A DNA stretch of 64,000 nt from CAZGIF01 sp964526045 (GTDB taxonomy: Bacteria > Patescibacteriota > Gracilibacteria > Absconditabacterales > Absconditicoccaceae), in assembly GCA_964526045.1 (NCBI GenBank), contig CAZGIF010000006.1:1-64000 (forward strand), written 5' to 3'. A program made the translations under genes and the position numbers. This document shows positions 10,928-22,127 of the stretch, in pieces. The notes under the pieces are model-generated. The model was not told the origin of the DNA. It was given only the letters and a program-made list of their open reading frames with translations, and searched no databases. The number at the start of each line of letters is the position of its first letter. Position 1 is the first letter of the stretch.

Positions 10928-12298
10928 TTAGAATATGTCGTGATCACTTTCTCAACCTCACTCATATGATTCAAATTTCATCGTTGTTTTTTGGAACATA
11001 AGTTCTACTTCTCATGTGGGTCCATTTCTGTTTTTTCTAATCAAGATATCTGTGACTCATTTTTTGTCAGTATCAGGATCATAATATTCTTCTCTGTGTA
11101 TCATCAATACTGCATCCGCATCTTGCTCAATAGCTCACGATTCTCTCAAATCAGAAAGTTGAGGTTTTTTGTCTATACGTTGCTCAACATTACGTGAAAG
11201 TTGCGACAATGCCATGATTGGTACGGCAAGTTCTTTTGACATTTCTTTGAGTCAACGTGAGATTTGAGATATTTCTTGCACTCTGTTACCATCGTATTTT
11301 CATCATGCTCACGACATCAATTGGAGGTAATCAATAACAACAAAGTCCAATTTTCATTTTTCGATTTTGAGTCTTCTAAGTTTGGATTTTAGTTCAGGAA
11401 TTGTCAATGAACCAGAATCATCTACAAAGATATTACTTTCTCCCAATACCGATACTGCCTCTCACATTTTGTGAAAATCGTCGTTAGTAAGGTTTCATTT
11501 TGTGATTTTATTCATAGGGATTGATGCAACTGTTGACAAGAGTCTATCTACAATACTTTGAGATGTCATTTCTAGAGAAAAAAATGCTACTGACTTGTGT
11601 TGGTCGATTGCGATGTTTAGCAGGAGATTGATAGCCAAGGATGTTTTACCCATTGCAGGACGTGCCGCTAAGATAAACAACTCTCATTGTTTGAATCAAC
11701 CTAACATATCGTCAAGTTTTTTGTAGGTGGAAAGTACTTTTCTTTGGTCTAAAAGTTCTGGATTGTCAACTATTTCCATATAATCCTCTACTCTTTTTTC
11801 CAAAATCTCTTTGACGTGAACAAGCCTATCCGACATGTTGACTTGTGTCAGATCGAAGATTCTTTTTTCTATACTATCGAGAATTTCTGTGGTGTCTTTT
11901 TGGTCATAGACGTCTCATGTTATTTTTTGACATACTTTCAAGATTCATCTGAGGATTGATTTTTCTTTGACAAGTTGGGCATACTCACCGCAAGGTGACG
12001 TTGTTAACAAAAATGTATTCAGATCATACAAATACTCTGTTCAACCAATTTCATCAAGTACTTTCATTTTTCAGAGTTCGTCACTGAGTGTAACAACATC
12101 TATAGTTTTGTGTTTTGTTTGTAATGTTTTGATTGCTTCATAGACATATTGATGTTCTTTTTGATAAAAATCAAAATGACCAACACTCAGTCAATCATAA
12201 ATATGCATCAATTCATTATCTAGCAAAACTCAGCAAATAACTCACTTTTCTGCTTCTATATTGTGTGGTGGAAGTTGTAAATTTTCTAGAGAAACCAT
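10928..12298 (-). CDS. dnaB: Replicative DNA helicase DnaB
   Basis: 456 residues, normal for the family. The N-terminal domain starts LENLQLPPHNIEAEKGV, the linker-proximal part includes STYKKLDDMLGGFKQGE, and the RecA-like ATPase has Walker A (ARPAMGKTS near residue 215), Walker B region FVVIDYLQLMSG and the terminal motif VELMFQKTTMKF. It unwinds DNA at the replication fork as a hexamer. Many conserved glycines are TGA. It is transcribed away from alaS, with which it shares a 198-bp upstream region. Confidence 0.95.
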
Positions 12299-12496
12299 CG
12301 AGTAACACCAAACTAAAAAAGACTGAGTACAGTCTCATATATTCTTGCATCTTGCAATAAAGTTCATATACATACTAACAAAAGTACATGCTTTTTGCTA
12401 GTCAAATACAAAAAATCTTTGTCATTTGTTTGTTAATATCAACAAAAGATTTGTATATATGGTCGTATTCATTTTTTATATACTTTTATATTGTTT

Positions 12497-14173
12497 ATGT
12501 ATAGTTCAGAAGATATTAGAAAAAAACGAGATGCATTTTGGCAAGCAAAACAACATGCAGAAGCTACACCAGCATCGTTAGTTGCTGCAAGTGAAGACAA
12601 AACTGTTTTGTTTAATATTGCTGGAATGCAACCTATCGTACCATATTTGTCATGAAAACCGCATCCAGATTGAACAAGACTCTATAACATACAAAGATGT
12701 ATTAGAACAAATGATATCGACGAAGTTTGAGACAATACACACTGTACATTTTTTGAGATGATGGGAAACCGATCATTATGAGATTATTTCAAAAAAGAGA
12801 GTCTGACTCGAACAATAGAATTTTTGACAAAGGAATTAGACATACCACTTTCACGTTTGGGAGGGACGATATTTTGATGATTTGATGACAAAAAAGCTCC
12901 AATTCCTTTTGATCAAGAAGCAAAAGACATTTTAATATGATTGTGAATCCCTGAGGATAAGATTCAGTCTGTTCCTATGTACGCGTGACAAAAATGTGAT
13001 AATTTTTGGTGACCAGCAGGTCCAATTTGACCATGTGGTCCATGTTGTGAAATATATTATGACAAATGAGATGAATATGGAATTGATGATCGTGATTATG
13101 TAGGTAATGATGCAAGGTATGTTGAGATACGAAACAATGTATTTATGAGTATGTACAAAGATAAAGATTGATCACTCTCTCCACTTGAACAAAAAAATAT
13201 TGATACAGGAATGTGATTTGAAAGATTAATGACATTTTTGCAACATGTACCATCTGTATACGAAACGGATCTTTTTGCTCCATTATTACAAACGGTACAA
13301 ACTCTTACATGAGTACAATATCCCTTGTTTACAAACACACCTCAACTCGACACACAGCAACAAAATGTTGTACGTTCATTTAGAATTGTTGTCGAACATG
13401 CTAGGTCAGTTACATTTTTGTTGGCTGATTGAGTTATTCCATCCAACGAATGAAGAGGATATGTTTTGAGAAGATTAATGAGAAGAATGCGATATCACCT
13501 AACGAAGCTTTATACTGACACGAACTTTGACAAAAAAAACATACAACACATAGTACAGACATTATTTGGGGCAGTAATTGCAAAATATTCAGTTTCTTAT
13601 GATCATCTACTACCGAATCAAAAAAACATATTTCATATGAGTAGCAAAGAAATCATTCAATTTGAATCAACATTACAAAAAGGCTCTTCAATACTAGATT
13701 GATTATTACAATCAATGAAAACATGAACAACCTTAGATGGAAAGACTGCATTTACGTTGTACGATACATACTGATTTCCTTTTGATTTGACGAGAGATAT
13801 TTCACTTGCTCGTGGATTTGCTGTTGACGAAGAGTGATTTGAAAAAGCACTTGAACATGCAAAAAAACAATCAAAGGCTGCAAGTGCTACGATGTTTCAC
13901 AAAGACATAGATCGAGCTAGTTATTTGACATGAATTGCTCCTACTACATTTGTGTGATACACGTCAGACTCATTTGAAAATATGAAAATACTCAAAGACT
14001 TTGTCGTTGATGATGTTAGGGTTCTTGTTTTCGATACAACTCCTTTTTATGCAGAATCGGGATGACAGGTAGCTGACCAATGATATGTGTTTGATGATGA
14101 GTGAAACAAACTCTTTGTCTCTCATGTCAAAAAGTACGATGGCGTCTATTTACACTTTGTAGAAAGCGAATAA
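12497..14173 (+). CDS. alaS: Alanyl-tRNA synthetase, C-terminally shortened
   Basis: 558 residues against the usual ~870. The class II catalytic core is complete (AGMQPIVPYLSG, RTNDIDEVG, FFEMMGNRSLGDYF, WGPAGPIGPCGPC, IDTGMGFERL) and is followed by the tRNA-recognition region. The protein continues into the start of the editing domain (TPFYAESGGQVADQGYV) and stops about 40 residues later at TAA. The editing-site HxxxH element and the DHHA1/C-Ala region are missing, and no such sequence follows in any frame before the next gene. The enzyme should charge tRNA-Ala but lack cis-editing of Ser and Gly. Confidence 0.9.
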
Positions 14174-14174
14174 G

Positions 14175-15068
14175 ATGAACGATGCAACTTACTCAAAAAA
14201 CAATAAACTTTGACTGTCTAGTAGTCCTCTGCATATACTTTTGTCTCTCTTATATACAAAAGATGCTAATGCCTTGTGTCATGATGTGTCAGCTGTTTTA
14301 CAAAAACAATCTTTTTGTATAATTAATTATGTCTATTGAGCAAATATAGCAGCAAGAGGGATTCGAAAAAAAGATTTATCTGACACAGCAAAAGAGTACA
14401 TACACGCTCTTGAAGTGTGAGACTTCGTATTGATGGATGGGATTGCATTCCAAATAGTTGCATATATTCTCTCCAAAGTTTACTTTAATAAAGCTCGTTG
14501 GTATGAAAACATAAACTGAACAGATTTTTTGCCTAAATTATTGCTACACGCACAAAAAAAATACAACATATACCTAATACTATACTGAGCCGTTGATACT
14601 ATCGTTAAGAAGTCAGAGAAATTTTTACAAAAAAAAGGATATAGTGTCATATACACACAAGCTTGATACGACAATTGATTTAAGCAACTCGATTTTGATG
14701 CATGTCAAAATGCAATTGATACAACGTTGGCGAAGTGAGAAGAAAATATACAGTTTATATTTATTCAATGAGTTTCAACACTCAAAAAATCCCTACAAGA
14801 AGTTCGATCAGTCACTAATATTGAATTTATAAAAAAAAATAAACTACTAGTATGCAATCAGTGAGGGACTTTTGATCATACAAGTATGTGATGAGAAGAA
14901 AAAAGATCTCCAGATATCGTAAGAAGAATAAAATGAGAACGATTACGAAGACTTTTTGTAAATCCAAAAAAGGCAAAAGGGAAAATTGCACGAACGTTTG
15001 CACTTATGTTCTATATTCTTCCCAAAAAAATTATTGAGCAATTTACTAAACGCTTTGACAAAAACTAA
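14175..15068 (+). CDS. WecG/TagA/CpsF-family glycosyltransferase (GT26)
   Basis: 297 residues. The pattern ALEVGDFVLMDGIAFQI, NGTDFLPKLL, YLILYGAVDTIVKKS and FIFIQGVSTLKKS follows the GT26 fold of WecG/TagA enzymes, which transfer ManNAc(A)-type sugars to lipid-linked intermediates. The C-terminus (RLRRLFVNPKKAKGKIAR, KKIIEQF) is basic and amphipathic, as expected for membrane association. The ATG begins 1 bp after the alaS stop, so the two are probably co-transcribed. The acceptor and sugar are not predictable from sequence. Confidence 0.75.
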
Positions 15069-15185
15069 GTATTTAAACAAGTGAAGTATTTTTTTGATAA
15101 AAATCTAGCTTGAAAAAGGCAAGGTTTTTGACTACAATAATATACAATACGAACAGTACATTTACTATATTATCACACATTTGCT

Positions 15186-17225
15186 ATGCAATGATATACC
15201 AGCAGAAATTTTATACAAGAATCATCAATATTTTCTTTTGCAAAAAAATTCCCAACTGGTGCACAATTGTATATCAAAACTGCATTTTTGAATACAACAT
15301 TGCTTGAATATCAAAAGGAGCTTATGAAAGATTTTACATGAAAAGTACTAGAACATCTTCAAGATGAAAACATAACTGAGCAAGAGACGAAAGTGTTTTT
15401 TAAAGAATCTATCCAAACCCTCAATACAACACTACAAGCTTTTGCTGCAAAAGTTGATGAGACAGAACAATTTTCTATCAAATGAGTTGTTCGATTGATT
15501 GCAAACTGAATCCTAATGTGTTCGCTTATTTGAGATGTTAGTCTCTTTATCCTCAGAGACAACAAAATACATTATCACATGAACAATCAAATCGATGTTG
15601 ACGCGTCTGTTGATGTTTTTTCTGATTTTATCGAATGAGAAATGGACTTTAACGACTTCATACTGTTAATTTGAACAAACTATACAAACGTTTTGGACAA
15701 AAAAGAGCTCAAACAAATCAACGAAGTACTCGCAAGTTCAGACATAAATATTTTGGATTTTGTTGAAAAGCTCTTTGGAACCAAGATAGAAGCAGAAACA
15801 CTTGGATTTTTGGACATGTTAGATTACTGATCTTCAGCAGACAATATTTGACTCATACAATGACGTAACAAAAAAAAATGACTACAAATTCAATTGGCAG
15901 GTATAAAAAATGTACAACGCCTTTTGATAAAAAATAAATATCTGATAACGGTGAGCATATTGAGTGTTGTTGTTTGTGTTCTTTGATATACGATTATCAC
16001 TGACATGTTTCGTCAAACACAAGATATTCCCCAAATAGAAACAAAACAAGGGTCTGTTATTGTTACTCCAGAATCAATCCAAAAAGAAATAGCATATTTT
16101 CAAAGATTGGAAGCAACATCAAGTACAAAAAGTGAAAAATATCAAGAAATAATGGAACAGATAGAATTTTTGGAGGGATTATGAAAACGACCAGAAGATA
16201 TACAAATTCTCAAAAAAGTTGTACAAAATATGTATTACGAATGATTTAATGTTATTTATATCAATGACATAGAAACTAATTCTGATACGCCAAGTATCTA
16301 TACGTTTACATCAACAGAAAAAGAAACGCTTTCATCTCCAGTTGCTCTTGTCTATACAGATAAAATTATGGTTTGAGGAAAACAATGAGCAATCTTGTGA
16401 GCCATAAACAATGACATAAAATGAACACAAGTACCATATAATAGAGATAGCGGAGTTGTCGGATGTTCATCAGATCTTAGTAGACAATGATTGTACTGTT
16501 TTGATGAATGAAACAACATCATGCTCATAACAAAATGATCAGTACAGCCAGTTAGTATCCAAAAAGAATCTGAAGAAGCATTACAAATAAGTTTCGATAA
16601 TCCAATAAAAGACATTGGTGTCTTTAACAAAAATGCTATGTATTTGTTGCATGCAGATCCTGACCTGAATCGTGACTGAGAATATATTACAAAACACGTT
16701 GTCTCTCCATGAAGATTTGATATGTTCTGAGAGTGAACAAAATATGAAATCGTTGGAAGTATTTGATCTTGAGTTCGTCTTAATCTTAATAGTTTCGTGA
16801 TAGATTGATCATTTTTGGCACGATCATCAGATGACACGTCGCTTCTACAGCTACGAAGAGACAATAGTCCAATTCAAATAAATGCACGTTCAATTATTTT
16901 GGAATGATGAGATACGGTGGAAGATACCTATAGTGCTGACGTAAAAGTATTGGCAAGTGTAAATTCGAAGTATATCTATCTATTTGATAAAACGAATCAA
17001 ACATTTACTGTTTACACATCTGCCCCACTCAAAACAAATGAGAGATTCGCATTTAGTTATAACTTATCATATGTCTTTAGGTTCAAATTTGACCTGTGAG
17101 AAAACATGATCATAGACGCAAGTATACCCGAAGAACAATGAAAACAGCCTTACTTGTATTTATTAACTCAAAATTGAGTTCACCAAGTAGCGCTTAACGA
17201 CTTTATCGTACAATTCTCTGAATAA
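15186..17225 (+). CDS. Single-pass membrane protein with possible PP2C-like cytoplasmic domain
   Basis: 679 residues. The N-terminal ~240 residues include RNFIQESSIFSFAKKFPTG and GVVRLIANGILMCSLIGDVS followed by LFILRDNKIHYH, reminiscent of the core strands of PP2C phosphatases but without the full metal motifs, so it may be inactive. One transmembrane helix lies near residues 260-283 (YLITVSILSVVVCVLGYTII). The large outer part is beta-rich with Gly and Asp turns, such as HADPDLNRDGEY. The ATG at 15186 is the first after an in-frame stop; a later ATG at 15324 has an AAGGAG-like site but would cut the conserved-looking N-terminus. Function unknown. Confidence 0.65.
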
Positions 17226-17256
17226 AGATAAGATTATAAAAACAAAAAGTAAAACA

Positions 17257-17289
17257 AAAATCTGACACGAATCGTGTCAGATTTTTATT
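17257..17289. terminator. Bidirectional intrinsic terminator
   Basis: A perfect stem with CTGACACG paired to CGTGTCAG around an AAT loop, flanked by A run on the left and T run on the right. It sits between convergent genes ending at 17225 (plus) and 17285 (minus), so it can serve both. Confidence 0.85.
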
Positions 17290-18349
17290 TTTTTTCTAAT
17301 ATAATAATTTGTCTTGCAATGACTTGTTTTGTCCTCATATATAACTCTGGGATAACGACACAGGATCGGTTGTTTTTTTCTGCCCATTGTTGCACATCGA
17401 CTACGTTGCTAATATCTCGTTCAACGTAATAAGGGATTGTCATACAAATACGCATTTTGTCATAAAAGACATCGATATTATGCAAAAATCATAGATACAC
17501 TTCACGAATTTTTTCTTGATGTTGGATAAGTTCTAACTCTCATGTTTTGTGTTTAATGATTGGTCATAACCATCATTCAGTAGCTATACAATCTACATGC
17601 TTCAAAAATGGCTTTTCAAATGGAAGTGTAACGTCTTGTTTAAAGACAAGAACTTTTTTGTCTTTTCTAGACATATCGTGTTCTTTTCGCCATTGCATAT
17701 TAGTTTTTGCAGATGATATTTGTATGTCTGAACCGATGGTATTATATCAATACGCGTTTGCTAGCATGTTTGTTGTTCAGAATCAACAAAATGGATCATA
17801 CACTGTATACTCATCAGTGTCATTCTTTTTGGTTTGGAGTGCTAAGTTTATAAGCAACAGTGTCAGTTTTGCAGGCATCATTCATACTTGCATACCACGT
17901 ATTGGTTTTTCAAAATCAACTATTTCATACAAAGGAATATTTTGATATCACTGTACCAAACCATATGTATCAGCTTTGATATGAACAATTTCTTGTCATC
18001 ACGATTGCATGTCTTTATCAGTATGAATCAGATCTACAATTTTGAATCTTTTCACGACATCTAGAGTTTTCTTTAATAGCAGTCAGAGTTCTTTTTTTTC
18101 TACTCCTACCAAATCAACACCTCAGTCTTCAATCTTTTGAGAACAAATCTGTAGTGAATGAATAGTTCATCGTTTGATACACGTACTACAATTAGACAAT
18201 TTTTTGAGCGTTTCTTGCAGTGTAGCATGAGTTTCATCTATAGAAAAAACGACCAGATTCTTGCGAATATGTTCGTATCAAACAACACTTTCTAACGCTC
18301 ATATTTCATACGAAGCAAATTCTTTATTTCAAACAACAGCAAAAAACAT
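17285..18349 (-). CDS. Trm11-like tRNA (guanine-N2) methyltransferase
   Basis: 354 residues. The methyltransferase core has the SAM-binding motif YDPFCGFGTTNMLANAYG near residue 183 and a later motif CIATEGWLGP near residue 255, in the position of the (D/N)PPYG-type catalytic motif of the UPF0020/Trm11 family; here it reads EGWLGP, as in the CPR/Gracilibacteria branch of the family as far as I recall. The N-terminal part may be the RNA-binding region. The start codon follows the atpC stop directly (TAAATG), so translation is probably coupled. Confidence 0.75.
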
Positions 18350-18811
18350 TTATGCGGTTTTTGTATGCTGTAAACGGAGCAGTTCAAGATCTGCTTCTAT
18401 TTTTTTGAGGGTTACTAGTCATTTTTGAACTTCTTCAATAAATCAACCAGATTCTCTTAATTTATGTATCTTTTTTTCGATATCAGATTTTTGTGAAGTA
18501 AGTTCTTCAACTGTAGAAGTTGGAGTTTTTGTAGCTGCAGATGTTACAATTGTAATATTTTCTCCATCAACAAAAAGTATTCCTTTTGACACACTGACAG
18601 TAACTTTGTTATCATCAAAAATGTAATCGAATTCTTTTTGTTCTCTTTGAATTGCATCTGACCAAATCGATATGAGTCAAGGTTTAATAGTCGAAACCAA
18701 AGGGGTATGGTTCGGCAAAATAGTAAGTGCTCCATTTTCCGATGGAAGAGTCACTTTTTCAATTATTCAGTCAAAAATGACAGAGTTTGGACTTGTGATT
18801 TTCAAATACAT
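18350..18811 (-). CDS. atpC: F1Fo ATP synthase subunit epsilon
   Basis: 153 residues. MYLKITSPNSVIFDGIIEKV, LPSENGALTILPNHTPLVST and VSKGILFVDGENITIVTSAA form the beta-sandwich of epsilon subunits; a helical hairpin follows from residue ~95 (SQKSDIEKKIHKLRES). Epsilon sits on the central stalk and limits ATP hydrolysis. The other subunits are not in this window, so atpC is separated from the main atp cluster or is its last gene, with the cluster elsewhere. It is paired with the Trm11-like gene downstream. Confidence 0.85.
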
Positions 18812-19084
18812 ATCGCAAATTGTATATTAAAGGTATAGTAGTAATACGAAAAGCAAACGACAAATGTGACATTATTTTTGTAATCTAACATACTTGTACT
18901 AATGTAATAGTTATTTTATCTTGCAAATCAAGATAATAATGCTATAAAAATAGCGCTACCTTGAGCTAATTTTGTTATATCTTTTATTGTGATCGGATAC
19001 ATACAGCTCGTGTATCACGCTTCTCAAACGTCACAATGCTAATAAAGATATATGTAGTGTTTTATATTATTACCACAACATTTC
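18812..19084. promoter_or_regulatory. Intergenic region upstream of secE with hairpins
   Basis: 273 bp between the divergent atpC and secE. It contains an almost perfect stem-loop TTATCTTG/CAAGATAA around 18922-18945, a second small stem GCTAT/ATAGC at about 18951-18965, and a stem GATACA/TGTATC near 18995-19015. No tRNA was recognised here, although a tRNA-Trp often precedes secE in other bacteria. The promoters for atpC and the secE-nusG-rplK-rplA operon must lie in this region, but I cannot assign -35/-10 boxes reliably. Confidence 0.4.
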
Positions 19085-19270
19085 ATGTTGGATTTTATTT
19101 ATGATAGCCTGGACACTGTCAAAAAGTTGCGTTTTCCAACAAAAAAAGAATTTATACAACTGACTATAACAACGTTTGTACTAGTTATTGTATCAGGAGT
19201 GTTTTTCATAGCTGTTGATTTGCTTTTTGCATGAGCACACATTACTATACACAATATAATAACGTGATAG
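19085..19270 (+). CDS. secE: Preprotein translocase subunit SecE
   Basis: 61 residues: amphipathic N-terminal helix with DTVKKLRFPTKKEFIQLT and one transmembrane helix (FVLVIVSGVFFIAVDLLFAG). This is the minimal bacterial SecE, which clamps SecY in the membrane. The TGA directly before TAG is read as Gly (IITG), so the gene ends at TAG. It lies 32 bp before nusG, the conserved gene order. Confidence 0.9.
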
Positions 19271-19302
19271 TGTAATTTTATTTTTATTATGAAGATTTGT
19301 GT

Positions 19303-19881
19303 ATGTCTGAAGTATCTACCAAAGAGATTAAAAAACAAATTGAAGACAATGAATACAAATGGTATGTTCTAAGTGTTGTCTCAGGACAAGAACAAATGGT
19401 TGTTAAAAATTTAAAAGAAAGAATAAAAAAACAATGACTAGATGATGAAATTGTTGACTATCTTGTACCCATAGTTCATGAAACCAAGATGACAAAAACA
19501 AAAAAAATCACAAGAGAAAGAAAATTATATCCAGGGTATGTCTTTATTAAGTCAAAAATGAACGACAAAATCTGGTATGTAGTAAGAAATACTCCATGAG
19601 TAAGAATTATTGTAGGTGCAGAAACTCGTCCAGTTCCTTTGACAGAAAAAGAATATCAAGATATCATCAAGCAAGTTGAAGAAAAAAACAGCAGATCAGA
19701 ACTTACAGTTCCATTCCAAGAATGAGATGTTGTTGTTATGACAGAATGAGATTTTACTAATATGAAATGAGTTATTAGAGAAATTGAGGCTGAAAAATGA
19801 TTTGCTATTGTAAATTTAGAAATGTTGTGAAGAATTACACCAGTTATGGTTGAATTTAATAAAATTGAACTTACATCATAA
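19303..19881 (+). CDS. nusG: Transcription termination/antitermination factor NusG
   Basis: 192 residues. The NGN domain is clear: KWYVLSVVSGQEQMVVKNL, then RKLYPGYVFIKSKM and WYVVRNTPGVRIIVG. The KOW domain follows with PFQEGDVVVMTEGDFTNMKG, with several glycines encoded by TGA. NusG binds the RNA polymerase clamp and couples it to ribosome or Rho. An alternative ATG at 19289 is out of frame. The stop overlaps the start of the following membrane-protein gene by one base. Confidence 0.95.
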
Positions 19882-20714
19882 TGAATGAAAAAAAAATTGT
19901 TAGAATTACATTATTAGTATTGTTTTTGACTCTTTTTTTGGTGTATAGTATTTATTATCAACATCTTTCTAGTAAATCAGATCAAGACGTAGTGGTAACT
20001 TGACCTACTTGATATGTAGTAGACACAACAACTCCATTAGAAAATATATCTTTTGTAACCTGATTTGTAACCTGAAATGATTTACAACTACCCTCTTATC
20101 CACAAGATAATGAGTTAAGTTGATCTCTAGACATCGGTTCACAATTAGAAACAGATATTTCTCAAAACTTTGATGATGAGGATTTGGATTTATTATCATT
20201 ACCTGGATTCGTTTGAAGCGATATTGATGTTGATACTGATAATGAACAAAATAATCCGCTGACAGGATTTGACATTTTGGATCAAGATATAGTAACATTA
20301 GTTGATTGAACAAAATCTCTTTCTTGAACGTTGGCATATTTTTGAGACATAACATTGACAGATACACTTTGAATGCAAGAAAAGATTGTTTTAGTTGACG
20401 TATTGTATCCAAATATATATTATGTATATATGGGGACACAAGACATTGATTATTGATCACTTGTTGCGCCATTGTCATGAAATATCTATAAACTCAAAAC
20501 ACAAGTTGAAATAAATCAAAATGAGCTATTTTGAAGTGATGTTCAGTTTATAAACATACCCAATGTTACGTTTATACAAGACCCAGTGATAAAAAGACAG
20601 ATTGTATTTCTAAGTTTACGTTTCAATAATGACATTTGGCTTATGCAAATCCCGTATGAAACATATCATGAAAGAAAATCTCACATTCAAAATATATTTA
20701 ACACGAGCTATTAA
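19881..20714 (+). CDS. Single-TM membrane protein inserted between nusG and rplK
   Basis: 277 residues. One N-terminal transmembrane helix (VRITLLVLFLTLFLVYSIYY) is followed by an outer domain rich in Asp, Leu and Thr (DEDLDLLSLPGFVGSDIDVD) and a likely beta-rich C-terminal part (DPVIKRQIVFLSLRF). The ATG overlaps the nusG stop by one base (TAATG), so it is translationally coupled. I do not recognise the family. Placement between nusG and rplK is not usual in bacteria; a role linked to the Sec system is only a guess from its neighbours. Confidence 0.75.
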
Positions 20715-20744
20715 TCTTTTTATTTTATATACCATTATTATATC

Positions 20745-21227
20745 ATGGCAAAAGTACAAAAAACCCTCTATTTAGAAGTTCCTGCTTGAAAAGCTCAACC
20801 ATCACCTCCACTTGGACCTATGCTTTGAGCTAACTGAGTAAATATCGGACAATTTATTAAAGAATTTAATGACAAAACACAAGATGTTATGCAAAAATTT
20901 GCATGATACGATATGAAAGTTAGATGTGTATTAACTGTCTTTGCAGATAGAACATTCAAATTAGAGATTTGAGGTCTTGTTACATCAAACCTAATTTTAC
21001 GAAAGACACAACAAAAAAAGTGATCTTGAGAACCTAACAAAAATAAAATAGCGAAACTTTCAAGAACTGATCTTGAAGAAATTGCTGAATTCAAAAAGTG
21101 AGATCTTAATACAGACAATTTAGAAGCTATTATTGCTACACTAGCTTGAACTGCAAAAAACATGTGAATTAGTATTGAAAACTGAGCTGTAAAAAGTAAA
21201 GAAGAGAGACTAGCACTCGCTGCTTAG
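20745..21227 (+). CDS. rplK: 50S ribosomal protein L11
   Basis: 160 residues, slightly longer than typical (~141). The start AKVQKTLYLEVPAGKAQPSP and the PPLGPMLGANGVNIGQFIK block are diagnostic; the C-terminal RNA-binding domain has TDLEEIAEFKKGDLN and AKNMGISIENG. L11 forms the GTPase-associated centre with 23S rRNA. Most conserved glycines in the P-rich loop are TGA, strong support for the altered code. The insertion relative to other L11s is around KSGSGEPNKNKIAKLS. Confidence 0.97.
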
Positions 21228-21302
21228 TTACATTAAAATACGTTACTACCAAACGGGAGCCTCACGGCGATTGCACCGCTTTTATACTTCATTATTATTA
21301 TC
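21228..21302 (+). promoter_or_regulatory. Structured leader between rplK and rplA
   Basis: 75 bp that differ from normal intergenic DNA here: the centre (about 21253-21280) is GC-rich in an AT-rich genome and can fold, with CGG...CCG flanking GCGATTGCA-like sequence and a GGGAGCC segment. L1 controls its own operon in many bacteria by binding an mRNA copy of its rRNA site, so a binding site for L1 is a reasonable guess. I cannot show it from this sequence alone. Confidence 0.4.
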
Positions 21303-21983
21303 ATGGCACAACACGGAAAAAAGTACAGACAAGCTAAAGGATTAGTCGATGCACAAAAAGCGTATGAATTGAAAGAAGCAGTGGCTCTTTTGCCACAAAC
21401 TTCAACTACAAAATTTGATGCATCAGTTGAGATAGCTCTCAAAACAATTGCTAATCCAAGATATAATGATCAAATGATCAGATCAACGATCGTATTACCT
21501 CACGGAACATGAAAGTCTGTTAAAATTGCAGTATTCACTTCAGAAGATAAAGTAGATGATGTCAAAAAACTTTGAGCAGATATTGTTGGATCTTCTACGC
21601 TTCTCAAAGAAATTGAAGACTGAACAATAAACTTTGATATTCTTTTGACTGAACCTGCACTTATGAGAGACTTAGCAAAAGTTGCTAAAATTCTTTGACC
21701 AAGATGACTTATGCCTTCTCCTAAAGCTGGTACGGTAACTATGAATCTTGAAGATACAATACAAGAAGTAAAAAAATGAAGAATTGAATTCAAACTTGAT
21801 AAATCAGGAAATATTCATGCTCTTGTAGGAAAGCTTTCGTTTGACGCTGCTAAACTTGAAGATAATATCACTGCATTTATCAAAGCAGTTAATGACAATA
21901 AACCAACGTGAGTAAAAGGAAAACTTATAAGAAAAGCTACAATAGCTACTACTATGTGACCTGGAATTCAAATCCAAGCATAA
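21303..21983 (+). CDS. rplA: 50S ribosomal protein L1
   Basis: 226 residues, normal length. AQHGKKYRQAKGLVDAQKAY, TTKFDASVEIALKT, STIVLPHGTGKSVKIAVF and PRGLMPSPKAGTVTM are the classic L1 blocks; FELDKSGNIHALVGKLSF-type strands close domain I. L1 forms the mobile L1 stalk of the large subunit. Conserved glycines in GTGKS and GPRGLM are TGA. A strong terminator follows, ending the secE-nusG-rplK-rplA transcription unit. Confidence 0.97.
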
Positions 21984-22032
21984 GTATAGTTACATTAGTT
22001 GACTACTAGTTTAAGTTTATAATATAAAACAC

Positions 22033-22067
22033 AAAAAAAACATCATCGTACGATGATGTTTTTTTAT
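22033..22067 (+). terminator. Intrinsic terminator after rplA
   Basis: A perfect 18-bp palindrome (CATCATCGTACGATGATG, 22041-22058) flanked by an A run and T run. The symmetric A and T tracts could also serve the convergent minus-strand alpha-2-macroglobulin gene. Confidence 0.9.
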
Positions 22068-22127
22068 ATGCTTCTTTATACCTTCAATACTATCTTCAAT
22101 GCTTTTATTAATTTTTCTTTAATTGCT

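Noticed and set aside
16352..16864. Minus-strand 170-residue open frame
   Set aside because: Antisense to the 679-residue membrane protein, no conserved motif.
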